64,000 nucleotides of DNA from an uncultured Selenomonadales bacterium (GCA_900314855.1 OMWZ01000005.1:1-64000), one strand, 5' to 3'; shown: positions 1 through 8,706, numbered from the stretch's first letter. The notes: generated by a model from the sequence alone, not told the origin. Numbers and translations are program-made.

Positions 1-304
1 CACGCTGGTTACTATTTCCGATCTCAACGGTAACGTAATCAGCTGGGCTTCCGCCGGTGGCTTGGGCTTCCGCGGCAGCCGTAAGAGCACGCCGTTCGCG
101 GCACAGATGGCAGCTGAAACCGCTACCAAGGCCGCGATGGACCACGGCATGAAGACTGTAGAAGTATACGTTAAGGGCCCCGGTGCCGGCCGTGAAGCTG
201 CAATCCGCGCTTTGCAGGCCACCGGTCTGGAAGTGAACTCCATTAAGGACGTAACCCCCATTCCGCACAATGGCTGCCGTCCGCCGAAACGTCGCAGAGT
301 ATAA
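1..304 (+). CDS. rpsK: 30S ribosomal protein S11 (3' part)
   Basis: The gene is cut by the window edge; the reading frame is open from base 2 to the TAA at 302-304. S11 lies on the 30S platform and contacts the 3' domain of 16S rRNA and the mRNA exit region. The visible part holds the conserved core, with [14 protein letters not shown] and the C-terminal CRPPKRRRV typical of bacterial S11. It is followed after 21 bases by rpsD, which has its own GGAGGT site, in the usual alpha-operon order rpsK-rpsD-rpoA-rplQ. Identification is secure; only the N-terminus is missing. Confidence 0.97.
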   Translation, partial: TLVTISDLNGNVISWASAGGLGFRGSRKSTPFAAQMAAETATKAAMDHGMKTVEVYVKGPGAGREAAIRALQATGLEVNSIKDVTPIPHNGCRPPKRRRV

Positions 305-325
305 TTACAGGAGGTGTAAACTTAC

Positions 326-879
326 ATGGCAATTGATAGAGTTCCTGTTATGAAACGCTGCCGCGCACTGACCGTCAGCTCCTGCACGCTAAGAACAAAG
401 TTAGCGAATACGGCGCACAGCTGAAGGAAAAACAGAAAGCAAAATTCATTTACGGCGTGCTGGAAAAACAGTTCCGCCTGTACTACGAAAAGGCGAAGAA
501 GATGCCCGGCATCACCGGTGAAAACCTCCTGATCTTGCTGGAACGCAGACTGGACAACGTGGTGTACCGCATGGGCCTGGCATCCACCCGCCGTCAGGCT
601 CGTCAGCTTGTCACCCACGGCCATATTGCCGTCAACGGCAAGCGTGTCGACATCCCGTCCGCGCTGATCAAGGTCGGCGACGTAGTTTCCGTCATGGAAA
701 ACAGCCTGAACAAAGCCTACTTCAAAGGCATGAACGAAAAGCTGGCAGGCGTTACCACCCCGGCTTGGCTCGTGTTGAATGCGGAAGCACTGAATGCGAA
801 GGTAGATCGTTTCCCGACGCGTGAGGAAATTGATGTTCCGGTTGTGGAACAGTCCATCGTCGAACTGTATTCCAAGTAA
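326..879 (+). pseudogene. rpsD: 30S ribosomal protein S4, disrupted by an internal deletion
   Basis: S4 is a primary 16S rRNA binding protein needed for 30S assembly. The start ATG at 326 follows a good GGAGGTG site and encodes [15 protein letters not shown]. After base 370 the frame breaks. The S4 sequence resumes at base 373 in another frame as [20 protein letters not shown] and runs intact to 879, including the S4 domain ([20 protein letters not shown]). Compared with the family, about 14 codons after the RAL of the N-terminus are replaced by two bases, so about 40 bases are missing and the frame is lost; the frame from 326 stops at 422-424. S4 is essential, so an assembly or sequencing error is the likeliest cause. 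A downstream GTG at 457 could only give a protein without its N-terminus. Confidence 0.85.
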
Positions 880-948
880 TACTGAGCATCAAGTGCCACC
901 AACCTGTTTGCGTATTGTGGTAATACGCGTGAGAAGGAGGCTTTCCGA

Positions 949-1920
949 ATGATTGAAATTATTGATCCGAAGTTGGTTACTTCCGAAATTTCCGCGGACA
1001 AGCGGTATGGCAAATTCGTCTGGGAACCGCTGGAACGCGGGTATGGCATCACCCTGGGCAACAGCCTCCGCCGCGTCCTGCTGTCTTCCCTGGAAGGGGC
1101 GGCAGTCAAAGGCGTAAAGATTGAAGGTGTCCTGCATGAGTTCACCACGATTCCCGGTGTCCGGGAAGACGTGGCGGACATCATCCTCAACATCAAGGCC
1201 CTGTGCCTGAAGTTGCACGCTCAGGACAACAATGCTCCCAAGGTCCTCCATATCGAGGCTGCCGGAGAATGCGAAGTAACGGCCGGGGACATCGAACCGG
1301 ACAGCGACGTGGAAATCCTGAATCCGGAGCTGCACATCGCGACCCTGGACAAGGATGCCGTCCTGAAGATGGATATCTATGTCGATAAGGGAACCGGTTA
1401 CGTACCTTGCGATCGGAACAAGAGCGAAGAAATGGGAATCGGTTGGATTCCCGTCGATTCCATCTATTCCCCGATTACCCGTGTCAAATTCGGTGTGACG
1501 GATACCCGTGTCGGTAACGTGACGAACTATGACAAGCTGACCCTGGAAGTCTGGACCGACGGCAGCATCAATCCCGATGACGCCATCAGCCTGGCTTCGG
1601 GTATCCTGATCGGCTACCTGAAGCTGTTCCAGAACAGCACGGTCATGGAACCGGAACCGGGAATCGTAGGGACTACCACCCAGGAACCGGAACCGGCCAC
1701 GGAAGAAGATCCGAAGCTGGCCATGTCCATTGAGGAGATGGACCTGTCCGTACGCAGCAACAACTGCCTGCGTCGCGCCGGAATCAACACGGTGGGCGAT
1801 CTGATCAACAAGTCTGAAGAAGATTTGAAGAAAGTCCGCAACTTGGGAACGAAATCCTTGGATGAAATTATGAAGAAACTGAAAGAATTGCAGTTATCCT
1901 TACGGGATAACGAAGACTGA
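949..1920 (+). CDS. rpoA: DNA-directed RNA polymerase subunit alpha
   Basis: This is the alpha subunit that nucleates RNA polymerase assembly (beta and beta' join the alpha dimer) and contacts UP elements and activators. It has 323 residues, close to the usual 314-330. The N-terminal domain carries [19 protein letters not shown] near residues 35-50, and the C-terminal helix-hairpin-helix domain is seen from about residue 260 ([20 protein letters not shown]). An AAGGAGG site sits 8 bases before the ATG. It lies between the damaged rpsD and rplQ but is itself intact, so the disruptions are local and do not mark decay of the operon. Confidence 0.98.
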   Translation: MIEIIDPKLVTSEISADKRYGKFVWEPLERGYGITLGNSLRRVLLSSLEGAAVKGVKIEGVLHEFTTIPGVREDVADIILNIKALCLKLHAQDNNAPKVLHIEAAGECEVTAGDIEPDSDVEILNPELHIATLDKDAVLKMDIYVDKGTGYVPCDRNKSEEMGIGWIPVDSIYSPITRVKFGVTDTRVGNVTNYDKLTLEVWTDGSINPDDAISLASGILIGYLKLFQNSTVMEPEPGIVGTTTQEPEPATEEDPKLAMSIEEMDLSVRSNNCLRRAGINTVGDLINKSEEDLKKVRNLGTKSLDEIMKKLKELQLSLRDNED

Positions 1921-1937
1921 TAAGGGGGACGGAATCA

Positions 1938-2169
1938 ATGGCATACAGAAAACTGAACCGTGCATCCGGCAACCGCAAAGCCCTGTTCCGCAGCCTGTCC
2001 AGCGCCCTGATCCTGACTGGCTATCCTGGTAGACGAAACCGCTACCACGAAGCTGTTTGAGGAACTGGCTCCGAAATACAAGGAGCGCCAGGGTGGCTTC
2101 ACCCGTATTTACCGGGTAGGCCCTCGTCGCGGCGATGCAGCGGAAATGGCCATCATCGAACTGCTCTAA
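1938..2169 (+). pseudogene. rplQ: 50S ribosomal protein L17, disrupted by an internal deletion
   Basis: L17 is a 50S protein near the exit tunnel and is the normal last gene of the alpha operon. The start at 1938 after GGGGGAC gives MAYRKLNRASGNRKALFRSL and continues to about ILTG near base 2020. The C-terminal part then resumes in another frame from base 2023 ([20 protein letters not shown]) to the TAA at 2167-2169. The family's central segment (RIETT... to ...RRQ) of about 35-40 codons is absent and the join is out of frame. L17 is essential, so I suspect an assembly fault of the same kind as in rpsD, but a real mutation cannot be excluded from this sequence. Confidence 0.85.
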
Positions 2170-2234
2170 TGGCAGGGATGGCCTGACGGCCTGTACAACG
2201 CAACCAGCCCGGCACGGGACGCCTGTGCCGGCCC

Positions 2235-2270
2235 ATAGCAGGGATGCCGAATCCCTGCTATTTTTATTTT
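2235..2270 (+). terminator. Rho-independent terminator after rplQ
   Basis: A perfect 11-bp stem (ATAGCAGGGAT with ATCCCTGCTAT) has a 5-base loop GCCGA and runs into TTTTTATTTT. It closes the ribosomal protein operon before a fresh promoter for the ECF genes. Confidence 0.93.
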
Positions 2271-2327
2271 GGAGGTTTTCGCCGTTCCGGGCGGCCGCCG
2301 GGCGTGTTAACCGCGAGGATAAAGAGG

Positions 2328-2356
2328 TTGACGTTTTTGCGCTGCCCCAGTATAAT
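2328..2356 (+). promoter_or_regulatory. Sigma-A-type promoter for ecfA1-ecfA2-ecfT-truA
   Basis: TTGACG at 2328-2333 and TATAAT at 2351-2356 are separated by exactly 17 bases, giving a near-consensus housekeeping promoter. It follows the rplQ terminator and lies 76 bases before ecfA1. Confidence 0.85.
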
Positions 2357-2431
2357 GTAAGAGTTAGAAAGCGCGAAGATATGGGGAGGAGCGTCTCTGC
2401 GACCTCTTTTCTGTCATAGGAGTGGCAAAGG

Positions 2432-3277
2432 ATGGAAACGAAAAACGAGCGTCCGTTTATCGAAATCACGGACTTGACCCATCTCTACAGCGACGCCGAG
2501 AACCACGAGGTCAAGGCACTGGACCAGGTAACCCTGTCTGTGCAGCCTGGCGAGTTCGTGGCGATCATTGGCACCAACGGCAGTGGCAAATCGACCCTGG
2601 CGCGGCATTTGAACGCGTTGCTGCTGCCGACGGAAGGAACGGTCAAAATCCGGGACATGGATACGCTGGACGAGAGCCGGCTCTGGGACATCCGGCAGGA
2701 TGTCGGCATGGTTTTCCAAAATCCGGACAACCAGATTGTCGCCGCCATCGTCGAAGAAGACGTGGCCTTCGGCCCTGAAAACATCGGCGTGCCGCCGGCG
2801 GAAATCCGGGAGCGGGTCGAGAAGGCCCTGCAAGCCGTCGGGATGACGGAGTACCGGATGCGGGCGCCCCACCTGCTGTCGGGCGGGCAGAAGCAGCGCG
2901 TTGCCATTGCGGGGACGTTGGCGCTGGGCTCCCGCTGTATTGTTTTTGATGAACCGACAGCCATGCTCGACCCCCAGGGACGGCAAGAGATTGTCCGCAC
3001 CGTGCGGACCCTCAACCGGGAAAAGGGCATCACCGTCCTGTACATTACGCACAATATGGTAGAAGCTATTCACGCGAATCGTGTCGTCGTCATGAAGAAG
3101 GGGAAAATTCTCTTCCAGGGGACGCCGAAGGAAGTGTTTTCCCGCGTGGACGAATTGGAAGCCCTTGGCCTGGAAGCGCCGCTGGCTGCCAAAGTGGCTT
3201 CGGAACTGCGTAAAACGGGAGTCCCGTTGCCCGAGGGCATCATTACCAACGAGGAATTGGCCCAGGCCCTGGCCTGA
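2432..3277 (+). CDS. ecfA1: Energy-coupling factor transporter ATPase, EcfA1 type
   Basis: One of the two ATPases of the group II ECF module, which powers interchangeable substrate-binding S components for vitamins and metals. It has Walker A GTNGSGKST (about residue 48), the Q-loop VGMVFQNPDNQ, the ABC signature LSGGQKQR, Walker B IVFDEPTAMLD and a switch histidine in YITHNM. The C-terminal extension typical of EcfA follows. It has 281 residues, normal for the family. It heads the ecfA1-ecfA2-ecfT-truA unit, the order seen across Firmicutes next to ribosomal genes. No S component is encoded nearby, as expected for a shared module. Confidence 0.95.
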   Translation: METKNERPFIEITDLTHLYSDAENHEVKALDQVTLSVQPGEFVAIIGTNGSGKSTLARHLNALLLPTEGTVKIRDMDTLDESRLWDIRQDVGMVFQNPDNQIVAAIVEEDVAFGPENIGVPPAEIRERVEKALQAVGMTEYRMRAPHLLSGGQKQRVAIAGTLALGSRCIVFDEPTAMLDPQGRQEIVRTVRTLNREKGITVLYITHNMVEAIHANRVVVMKKGKILFQGTPKEVFSRVDELEALGLEAPLAAKVASELRKTGVPLPEGIITNEELAQALA

Positions 3278-3317
3278 CAGCTCTCGAAACTATGGCATAT
3301 ACAGAGGATGACTACTT

Positions 3318-4175
3318 ATGTCTATGGAACTGGAACACGTTTCCTTTACGTATTCGAAGGGCACTCCCTATGAGAAAGAAGTGCTCCACGATATTTCCCT
3401 GACCATCGAAAAAAGTGATTTTACGGCAATTATCGGTCATACGGGCAGCGGCAAATCGACGCTGATCCAAAATTTGAACGGCCTGCTGCATCCGACGGCG
3501 GGACGCGCCCTAATCGAAGGGACGGATCTGGCCGGCAAGTCGCCGGAAGCCCGCGCCGCCCGCAGCAAGGTCGGCATGGTCTTCCAGTATCCGGAACACC
3601 AGCTCTTCGCTGAAACGGTCTATGAAGATGTGGCCTTCGGGCCCCGTAACCTGGGATTGGGCGAGGACGAGGTGGAACGGCGTGTTCGTGAGGCCATGGC
3701 GTTCGTTGGCCTTGATTACGAGGCGCTGGCGCGGCGTTCGCCCTTCAACCTGTCCGGCGGGCAGATGCGCCGTGTCGCTATTGCCGGCGTCGTGTCCATG
3801 CAGCCGGAGTACCTGATTTTGGACGAACCCTCGGCAGGGCTCGACCCGGGAGCCCGCCGCGACGTCTTCCGGGAAATCCTGGAGCTGTACCGTAAACGGA
3901 AAATGGGAATGATCATGGTGACGCACAGCATGGAAGACGCCCTGCAGTTTGCCACGCGCCTGATTGTCCTCAATGACGGCCGTGTCTTTTTGGACGGCAA
4001 GCCGGCGGATCTCTTCCGCGAACGGCGGCAGGAGCTGATCCGCGTCGGCATGGATATTCCGGAAATCTACAAGCTGGCGGACGCGCTGCGGGCCGCCGGC
4101 ATCGATATTCCCGAAACCATTACGGACCGGGCGGCCCTCGTCAAGGTGCTCCGTAGACGAAAGGGAGGAAAGTAA
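3318..4175 (+). CDS. ecfA2: Energy-coupling factor transporter ATPase, EcfA2 type
   Basis: This is the second ECF ATPase, forming the heterodimer with EcfA1 that binds the coupling helices of EcfT on the cytoplasmic face. Motifs: Walker A GHTGSGKST, Q-loop GMVFQYPEHQ, signature LSGGQMRR and Walker B LILDEPSAGLD, then MVTHSM. It has 285 residues. It begins 40 bases after ecfA1 and ends 3 bases before ecfT, so the three are co-transcribed. The start ATG at 3318 is preceded by AGAGGATGA. Confidence 0.95.
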   Translation: MSMELEHVSFTYSKGTPYEKEVLHDISLTIEKSDFTAIIGHTGSGKSTLIQNLNGLLHPTAGRALIEGTDLAGKSPEARAARSKVGMVFQYPEHQLFAETVYEDVAFGPRNLGLGEDEVERRVREAMAFVGLDYEALARRSPFNLSGGQMRRVAIAGVVSMQPEYLILDEPSAGLDPGARRDVFREILELYRKRKMGMIMVTHSMEDALQFATRLIVLNDGRVFLDGKPADLFRERRQELIRVGMDIPEIYKLADALRAAGIDIPETITDRAALVKVLRRRKGGK

Positions 4176-4178
4176 GCC

Positions 4179-4994
4179 ATGTTGGGGGATATTACCTTAG
4201 GCCAGTATTATCCTGGCAACAGTTTCATCCATGGTCTGGACCCGCGCACGAAAATCATCGTGACCCTCCTGTCGATTGTGGCAGTCTTCCTTGCCCAGAG
4301 CGTGGCGGCGTACGCGATTTTGTGGGCCATGGTGTTCTTTGTCATCGCTGTTTCCCGACTGCCGTTCCTGCTTGTCCTGCGGAGCGTCAAACCACTCCTG
4401 TTCATCATTGTCCTGACCCTGGCCATGCACGTCTTGATCGGGCAGGGGGAGACGGTACTGTACCAGTGGAAGTTTATCCGCGTGACAGAGGAGGGCGTGG
4501 CCATGGGGGTCAAAATGTCCATGCGCCTCATGCTGCTCCTCATGTTCTCGTCGGTCCTGACTTTTACGACGTCGCCCATCGTCCTGACGGATGGCATCGA
4601 ATCGCTGCTGCGGCCTTTCCGCCGCGTAGGCGTGCCGGCCCATGAGCTGGCTATGATGATGACCATCGCCCTGCGTTTTATCCCGACCCTCCTGGAGGAA
4701 ACGGATCGGATCATTAAGGCCCAGACATCGCGCGGCGCCGACTTCCAGAGCGGCAGCCTGCTCCAGCGGGCGAAAAATATGCTGCCCATCCTGATTCCCT
4801 TGTTTATCAGCGCGTTCCGCCGGGCCGATGAGCTGGCCGTGGCCATGGAAGCCCGCTGTTACCACGGTGGGGAAGGCCGTACGCGCATGCACCAGCTTGC
4901 CTATCGCCGGGGGGACGTGGCGGCCTTTGGCTTCGCCGTCGTCCTGCTGGCTCTCCTGGCGCTCCTGCGCTGGGGACCGCTGGCGCGGTTGTAA
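4179..4994 (+). CDS. ecfT: Energy-coupling factor transporter transmembrane protein EcfT
   Basis: The membrane scaffold (T component) of the ECF transporter. It has 271 residues with several hydrophobic segments: about residues 30-65, 72-85, 115-130 and a C-terminal one at 245-262. The coupling region carries the family Ala-Arg-Gly-type motif as TSRGADF (about residue 183) and a second ARC motif in MEARCYHGG (about residue 225). These sites dock into the two ATPases. It has the usual neighbours ecfA2 and truA and a GGAGGAAAG ribosome site before the ATG. Confidence 0.94.
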   Translation: MLGDITLGQYYPGNSFIHGLDPRTKIIVTLLSIVAVFLAQSVAAYAILWAMVFFVIAVSRLPFLLVLRSVKPLLFIIVLTLAMHVLIGQGETVLYQWKFIRVTEEGVAMGVKMSMRLMLLLMFSSVLTFTTSPIVLTDGIESLLRPFRRVGVPAHELAMMMTIALRFIPTLLEETDRIIKAQTSRGADFQSGSLLQRAKNMLPILIPLFISAFRRADELAVAMEARCYHGGEGRTRMHQLAYRRGDVAAFGFAVVLLALLALLRWGPLARL

Positions 4995-5017
4995 TTCTCT
5001 CCCTACAGGTGACAGTC

Positions 5018-5797
5018 ATGCGTACCTTGAAACTTACCGTGGCCTATGACGGGACGGCCTATGCGGGATTCCAGAGGCAGACCCGCTTTCCGGCCATCCA
5101 GAATGTCCTCGAAGAGGTCCTGTCCCGTCTGTGCGGGGAACCGGTCCAGGTGACCGGCAGTGGCCGCACGGACGCCGGAGTCCATGCCCTGGGGCAGGTC
5201 GTGTCTTTTACGACGGCAGGGCGCATTCCGACGGAGCGCCTTGTCCGTGCCCTCAACGCTTTCCTGCCCGGGGATATCCGCGCCCTGGCCGCGGAAGAAA
5301 CGGCGCCGGAGTTCAACGCCCGCAAGGACATTTGCTGGAAAGAATACCGTTATGTGGCGCAGTACACGCCGGTACCGGATCCCTTTACGCGGAACTATGT
5401 GTGGCAGCTCGACGAAGAGCCGGACCTGCGGCGTCTGCAGGCAGCGGCGGCGTGCCTCCTGGGAACGCACGATTTCGGCGGGTTCCAGAGTACGGGCAGC
5501 GCGCCCGTGTCCCCCGTCAAGACTCTCTTTGCCTCCCGCTGGGACGCAGGCGGGTCGGTCGGTGTCGGCAGCGGGCGGCTGCCCTGCCTGGTCTATACGG
5601 TGGTGGGGGACGGCTTCGTCTATCACATGGTACGGAACCTGGTCTGGTCCATGCTGCAAGTCGGCCTGGGCCGCAAACCCCTGATAGCCCTGGAAGAAGA
5701 ACTCCGCCTGCCGCGGGGGGCCTTCGAGAACCGTCCCGCCCCGGCCCAGGGCCTGTATCTGGCCCGTGTCGGTTACACGCCGGAACGGCCGGAATAA
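5018..5797 (+). CDS. truA: tRNA pseudouridine(38-40) synthase TruA
   Basis: Isomerises uridines 38, 39 and 40 in the tRNA anticodon arm to pseudouridine. The catalytic motif GRTDAGVHALGQV contains the nucleophilic aspartate, and the protein starts with the usual KLTVAYDGTAYAGFQ. It has about 259 residues from this start. I chose ATG 5018 over an in-frame GTG at 5009 because AGGTGA lies 6 bases before 5018 and nothing similar precedes 5009. In most Firmicutes truA is followed directly by rplM-rpsI. Here rplM lies about 35 kb downstream, so an accessory block separates them. Confidence 0.95.
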   Translation: MRTLKLTVAYDGTAYAGFQRQTRFPAIQNVLEEVLSRLCGEPVQVTGSGRTDAGVHALGQVVSFTTAGRIPTERLVRALNAFLPGDIRALAAEETAPEFNARKDICWKEYRYVAQYTPVPDPFTRNYVWQLDEEPDLRRLQAAAACLLGTHDFGGFQSTGSAPVSPVKTLFASRWDAGGSVGVGSGRLPCLVYTVVGDGFVYHMVRNLVWSMLQVGLGRKPLIALEEELRLPRGAFENRPAPAQGLYLARVGYTPERPE

Positions 5798-5831
5798 AGC
5801 CGCCGTTCTTTATTTCCCAAGGAGGTCGCTT

Positions 5832-6293
5832 ATGTTTTTTCATCGCAAGAAAACCTTTCCGTCGCCCTTTACGGGAGAGCTTCATCCCATTACAGACTGC
5901 CCGGACGAAGCCTTTTCACAGAAAATGACCGGCGACGGCTTTTTTGTCTATCCGACGTCCTTCGACGTTGTGGCGCCCTGCGACAGCACCGTGGAGTTCG
6001 TCTTTGACACGAGACACGCCCTGGGCCTGCGTACGGACCAAGGCCTGGAATACATGCTCCACATTGGTATCGATACGGTGGAAATGCAGGGATGTGGCTT
6101 TACGGTCTTTGTGGAAAACGGCCAGCACGTCCGGAAAGGGGACAGACTCCTCTCCTTCGACGATGAAGCCATCAGGGCGGCAGGCCATTCCGACGCCTGT
6201 CTTTGCGTCTTTACGGACGAGGCGGGCCCCAAAGATGTCCAGGTCGTCCGGACTGGAAAGATCCGGGCCCTGGAGGACGCCGTGGAGTACTGA
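5832..6293 (+). CDS. PTS glucose-type EIIA domain protein
   Basis: A free-standing, soluble EIIA of the glucose superfamily, 153 residues, homologous to E. coli Crr. Both active-site histidines are visible: one in DTRHALGLR (about residue 64), the other in MLHIGIDTVEMQG (about residue 78), which accepts phosphate from HPr. The GGAGGTCGC site just before ATG 5832 decides the start. No EIIB/EIIC lies nearby, so it may serve a permease elsewhere or act as a regulatory EIIA. It is bounded downstream by a two-way terminator. Confidence 0.9.
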   Translation: MFFHRKKTFPSPFTGELHPITDCPDEAFSQKMTGDGFFVYPTSFDVVAPCDSTVEFVFDTRHALGLRTDQGLEYMLHIGIDTVEMQGCGFTVFVENGQHVRKGDRLLSFDDEAIRAAGHSDACLCVFTDEAGPKDVQVVRTGKIRALEDAVEY

Positions 6294-6351
6294 AAAAGAC
6301 CGGCGGGATTTTCCGGCGCCCGCGCCGGCCGCCACAGACAACGGAAGAAAA

Positions 6352-6395
6352 AGACCCCTTCGCTTGCGTGAAGCCGAAGGGGTCTGATTGTTTTT
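6352..6395. terminator. Bidirectional terminator between the EIIA gene and asparaginase
   Basis: AGACCCCTTCG at 6352-6362 pairs with CGAAGGGGTCT at 6375-6385, with an inner CTT/AAG extension. TGATTGTTTTT follows on the plus strand, and an A-run before the stem serves as the T-run for the minus strand. It lies between convergent genes. Confidence 0.88.
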
Positions 6396-6403
6396 CGACG
6401 CTG

Positions 6404-7387
6404 TCAGAGGACGTCGTCCTGGAAGAAACGGCGCAGTTCCTCACTATCTTTTGTCAGGGACAAGGCGGCCATGAGCTTCAGGCGTGCTTTCTGCCCGTTG
6501 ATTTCGTCCGCGTGGATCAAATCCAGGGGTTTCATGTAGCCGGCGCTGCCCAGATAGCCGTAGACGGGGACGACCTTGCCTTCGGGGACGCGGCTGGCCA
6601 GGACGACGGGAATACCTTTGCTGCGCACGTATTCGATGCCTTTCAGGGCTGTCGGCGGTACGTTGCCGCAGCCCACGGCCTCGACGACGAGCCCATGGAC
6701 CGGTTTGTCCGCCGCCGCGCGGAAGAAAAGATCGCTCATGCCGGCCGTGACTTTAATCAGTTCCACGTCCGTGTCGAGATGGTCCGTCACGATGCGCCGC
6801 AAATTTTCGCAGGCGCGGCGGAACACGACACCGTTGTAGTAGACGTGCCCCACGGGGCCCCAGCCGGGCGAAGCGAAGGTGCTGCACGATACGGTATGCA
6901 TTTTCGTGACTTCGGCCGCCGCGTGGATTTCGTCGTTCAGGACGAGCAGGCAGCGGCGCCCCGCGGCGGCGTCGCAGGCGGCGACGCGGACGGCGGCCAG
7001 GATGTTGGCCGGGCCGTCGTAGCCCATCTCACTGGCGCCGCGCATGGCCCCCGTAATGGTCACGGGCTTTTCCGTCCGGCAGAGAAGGCTCAGGACGTAG
7101 GCCGTTTCCTCCATGGTGTCCGTGCCATGCGTCACCGTGACGCCGTCCACGTCGGGGCGGTCCGCGTAGGCATCGATGGTCTGGGCCAGGTCGCACATCA
7201 TTTCCGGCGTCACGTGGCCGCTGGGGACGTTGGAAAATTCATGGACCTCCACCCGGGCGACCTCTTTCAGGGCCGGGACGGCCTGGATGAGGTCGTCGCC
7301 GCTGACGGCCGGGACGAGGCCGCCCGAGACAGGATCTTGTTTCATGGCGATGGTGCCGCCTGTGGTCAAAATGACGATATGTTTCAA
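6404..7387 (-). CDS. L-asparaginase family protein
   Basis: Hydrolyses L-asparagine to aspartate and ammonia. The two catalytic threonine motifs are present: TTGGTIAMK near the N-terminus (about residue 9) and THGTDTMEETAYV (about residue 88), the latter with the conserved Thr-Asp pair. From the chosen start it has 327 residues, normal for bacterial asparaginases. That start is TTG at 7387 (KHIVILTTGGTIA), because GGAAGG lies 8-9 bases upstream on the minus strand; longer versions upstream have no ribosome site. No signal peptide is seen, so it is probably cytoplasmic. It is a single gene read against its neighbours. Confidence 0.92.
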   Translation of the reverse strand: MKHIVILTTGGTIAMKQDPVSGGLVPAVSGDDLIQAVPALKEVARVEVHEFSNVPSGHVTPEMMCDLAQTIDAYADRPDVDGVTVTHGTDTMEETAYVLSLLCRTEKPVTITGAMRGASEMGYDGPANILAAVRVAACDAAAGRRCLLVLNDEIHAAAEVTKMHTVSCSTFASPGWGPVGHVYYNGVVFRRACENLRRIVTDHLDTDVELIKVTAGMSDLFFRAAADKPVHGLVVEAVGCGNVPPTALKGIEYVRSKGIPVVLASRVPEGKVVPVYGYLGSAGYMKPLDLIHADEINGQKARLKLMAALSLTKDSEELRRFFQDDVL

Positions 7388-7528
7388 GGGAATCCTTCCT
7401 TTCTGCAGGTCAAGGCCGAAAGTGCGGTGTTTCGCAGGCTGCCGGCGGGATGCTAAGGTGATTGTACCACAGGTCGGCGGGAGGGACAATCCGCGAGGAA
7501 AAAGACAGGGAGTCGACGGCGATTCCTA

Positions 7529-7559
7529 TTGACTGTATGACCTTCGTACGGTTTACACT
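7529..7559 (+). promoter_or_regulatory. 19-bp-spacer promoter with dyad (MerR type, class 1)
   Basis: TTGACT at 7529-7534 and TACACT at 7554-7559 are 19 bases apart. That is too long for a free sigma-A promoter but typical of promoters untwisted by MerR activators. The spacer holds an imperfect dyad (CTGTATGACCTTCGTACGG, 7533-7551) matching the one before the TonB1 gene. It is the likely promoter of the YbjN-like/Skp pair. The 7388-7528 stretch upstream shows nothing else I can name. Confidence 0.7.
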
Positions 7560-7674
7560 TAACACGTTACGGAAGATGACTCCCTGCGTGTCCGCACGGG
7601 GAGAGGGGCGCCAGCTCCACATACCGAGGTGGCAAGTCCCTTGAATCCGAATATATCAAAGGAGAGATGGAAGC

Positions 7675-8154
7675 ATGGCAACGAACAAAAAAGAAATTCC
7701 GACGAATGTGGTGGTTGAAGTCGCGACGGCGAAAGTAAAGGCATTCCAGGATTATATTTCCAACAACAACATCGGAGGCTTTGTCCTGCAGGATTTCCAA
7801 AACGAAGTCCATGCCCACGCATTCCGCAGCAACCTGGCCATCGAAGGACAGAACCTGCCCTTCATGATCCTGCTGGACGACAGCGTGTACACGATTCTGC
7901 AGGTCATGGTTGCCTCCTCTATTGCGACGGGCGACAAGAAAAACAAGATTTGCGTCTATCTGAACGACCTGAACCAGCAGTACCGCATGCTGAAATATCA
8001 TGTGGACGGGGCTGGCAATGTCCTGCTGACTTGCTCCATCCCGGCCGGCGTACCTCATTTCGAACCGGCACTGGTCATTGCCATCCTGAACCAGGTACAG
8101 GGTCATCTGAACGCCGTGTATCCGGACATCATGAAGAAACTCTGGGAAAAATAA
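7675..8154 (+). CDS. YbjN / type III secretion chaperone-like fold protein
   Basis: A soluble protein of 159 residues with no signal peptide or membrane segment. The pattern LPFMILLDDSVYTILQVMVA followed by YLNDLNQQYRMLKYHVD and a C-terminal HFEPALVIAILN...HLNAVYPDIMKKLW fits the YbjN-like family, thought to bind partner proteins. Its exact role is unknown. A GGAGAG site precedes ATG 7675. It is followed after 27 bases by a Skp-like chaperone gene and is transcribed from the 19-bp-spacer promoter at 7529, so it probably belongs to the same regulon as the TonB1/autotransporter operon. It may assist biogenesis of that secreted protein; this is inference. Confidence 0.75.
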   Translation: MATNKKEIPTNVVVEVATAKVKAFQDYISNNNIGGFVLQDFQNEVHAHAFRSNLAIEGQNLPFMILLDDSVYTILQVMVASSIATGDKKNKICVYLNDLNQQYRMLKYHVDGAGNVLLTCSIPAGVPHFEPALVIAILNQVQGHLNAVYPDIMKKLWEK

Positions 8155-8181
8155 GGGCGGAGTACGAAAAGGAGGAAACAG

Positions 8182-8595
8182 ATGGTAAAAGAACTGGCGA
8201 TGGCAGCTGTCCTGACGCTGAGTACGTTTTCCGTCACAGGAACGGCCCTGGCTGCCACGGGTGTAGTCGATGTCAACGCGGTCCTGCAGCAGAGCACGGA
8301 CTTTCAGAACGCCGGGAAGAAAGTAGCGGCGGAACAACAGAAACTGCAGGAGCAGTTCGCAAAAGAATCGGCCTCCCTGACCAATAAGGATAAGCAGGCC
8401 CTGGCGGAAAAACTGAACCGTCAGTTGGCGGAATTCGAACAGAAAACGATGACGCCGGTCCAGCAAAAGCTCCATGCGGCTGTTGAAAAGGCTGCCAAAG
8501 CGAAGAAAATCGATACGGTCGTCGTATCCGGTGCCCTGTTGCTGGGGCCGGTAGACACGGATCTGACGGAAGACGTCAAAGCCAATATGAAATAA
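8182..8595 (+). CDS. Skp/OmpH-family periplasmic chaperone
   Basis: Predicted secreted protein of 137 residues. An N-terminal signal peptide (about residues 1-23, ending TALAATG) is followed by the family opening GVVDVNAVLQQS. A long charged helical hairpin follows (about residues 45-95, rich in K, E, Q and A) and then a short C-terminal part with DTVVVSGALLLG. Skp proteins hold unfolded outer-membrane proteins in the periplasm, a role only needed in a diderm cell. It is co-transcribed with the YbjN-like gene and may be expressed together with the TonB receptor and autotransporter to help deliver them. It is a little shorter than typical Skp. Confidence 0.85.
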   Translation: MVKELAMAAVLTLSTFSVTGTALAATGVVDVNAVLQQSTDFQNAGKKVAAEQQKLQEQFAKESASLTNKDKQALAEKLNRQLAEFEQKTMTPVQQKLHAAVEKAAKAKKIDTVVVSGALLLGPVDTDLTEDVKANMK

Positions 8596-8643
8596 GAGCT
8601 TTGAATAAGGGCTTCCCGGTACTCCTGGAAGCACAATCAAAAC

Positions 8644-8690
8644 AAACCCTGTCCCGTCCTGGTTTTCCGGAAGGGGGCAGGGTTTTTCCT
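8644..8690. terminator. Terminator between the Skp-like gene and MerR1
   Basis: AAACCCTGTCCC at 8644-8655 pairs with GGGGGCAGGGTTT at 8673-8685, followed by TTTCCTTG. It lies between convergent genes; the plus-strand direction is the stronger one. Confidence 0.8.
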
Positions 8691-8706
8691 TGTTTCTATG
8701 GGTGGG

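Noticed and set aside
6203-7456. Open frame of 417 codons on the plus strand
   Set aside because: It is antisense to the asparaginase, which carries both catalytic motifs.
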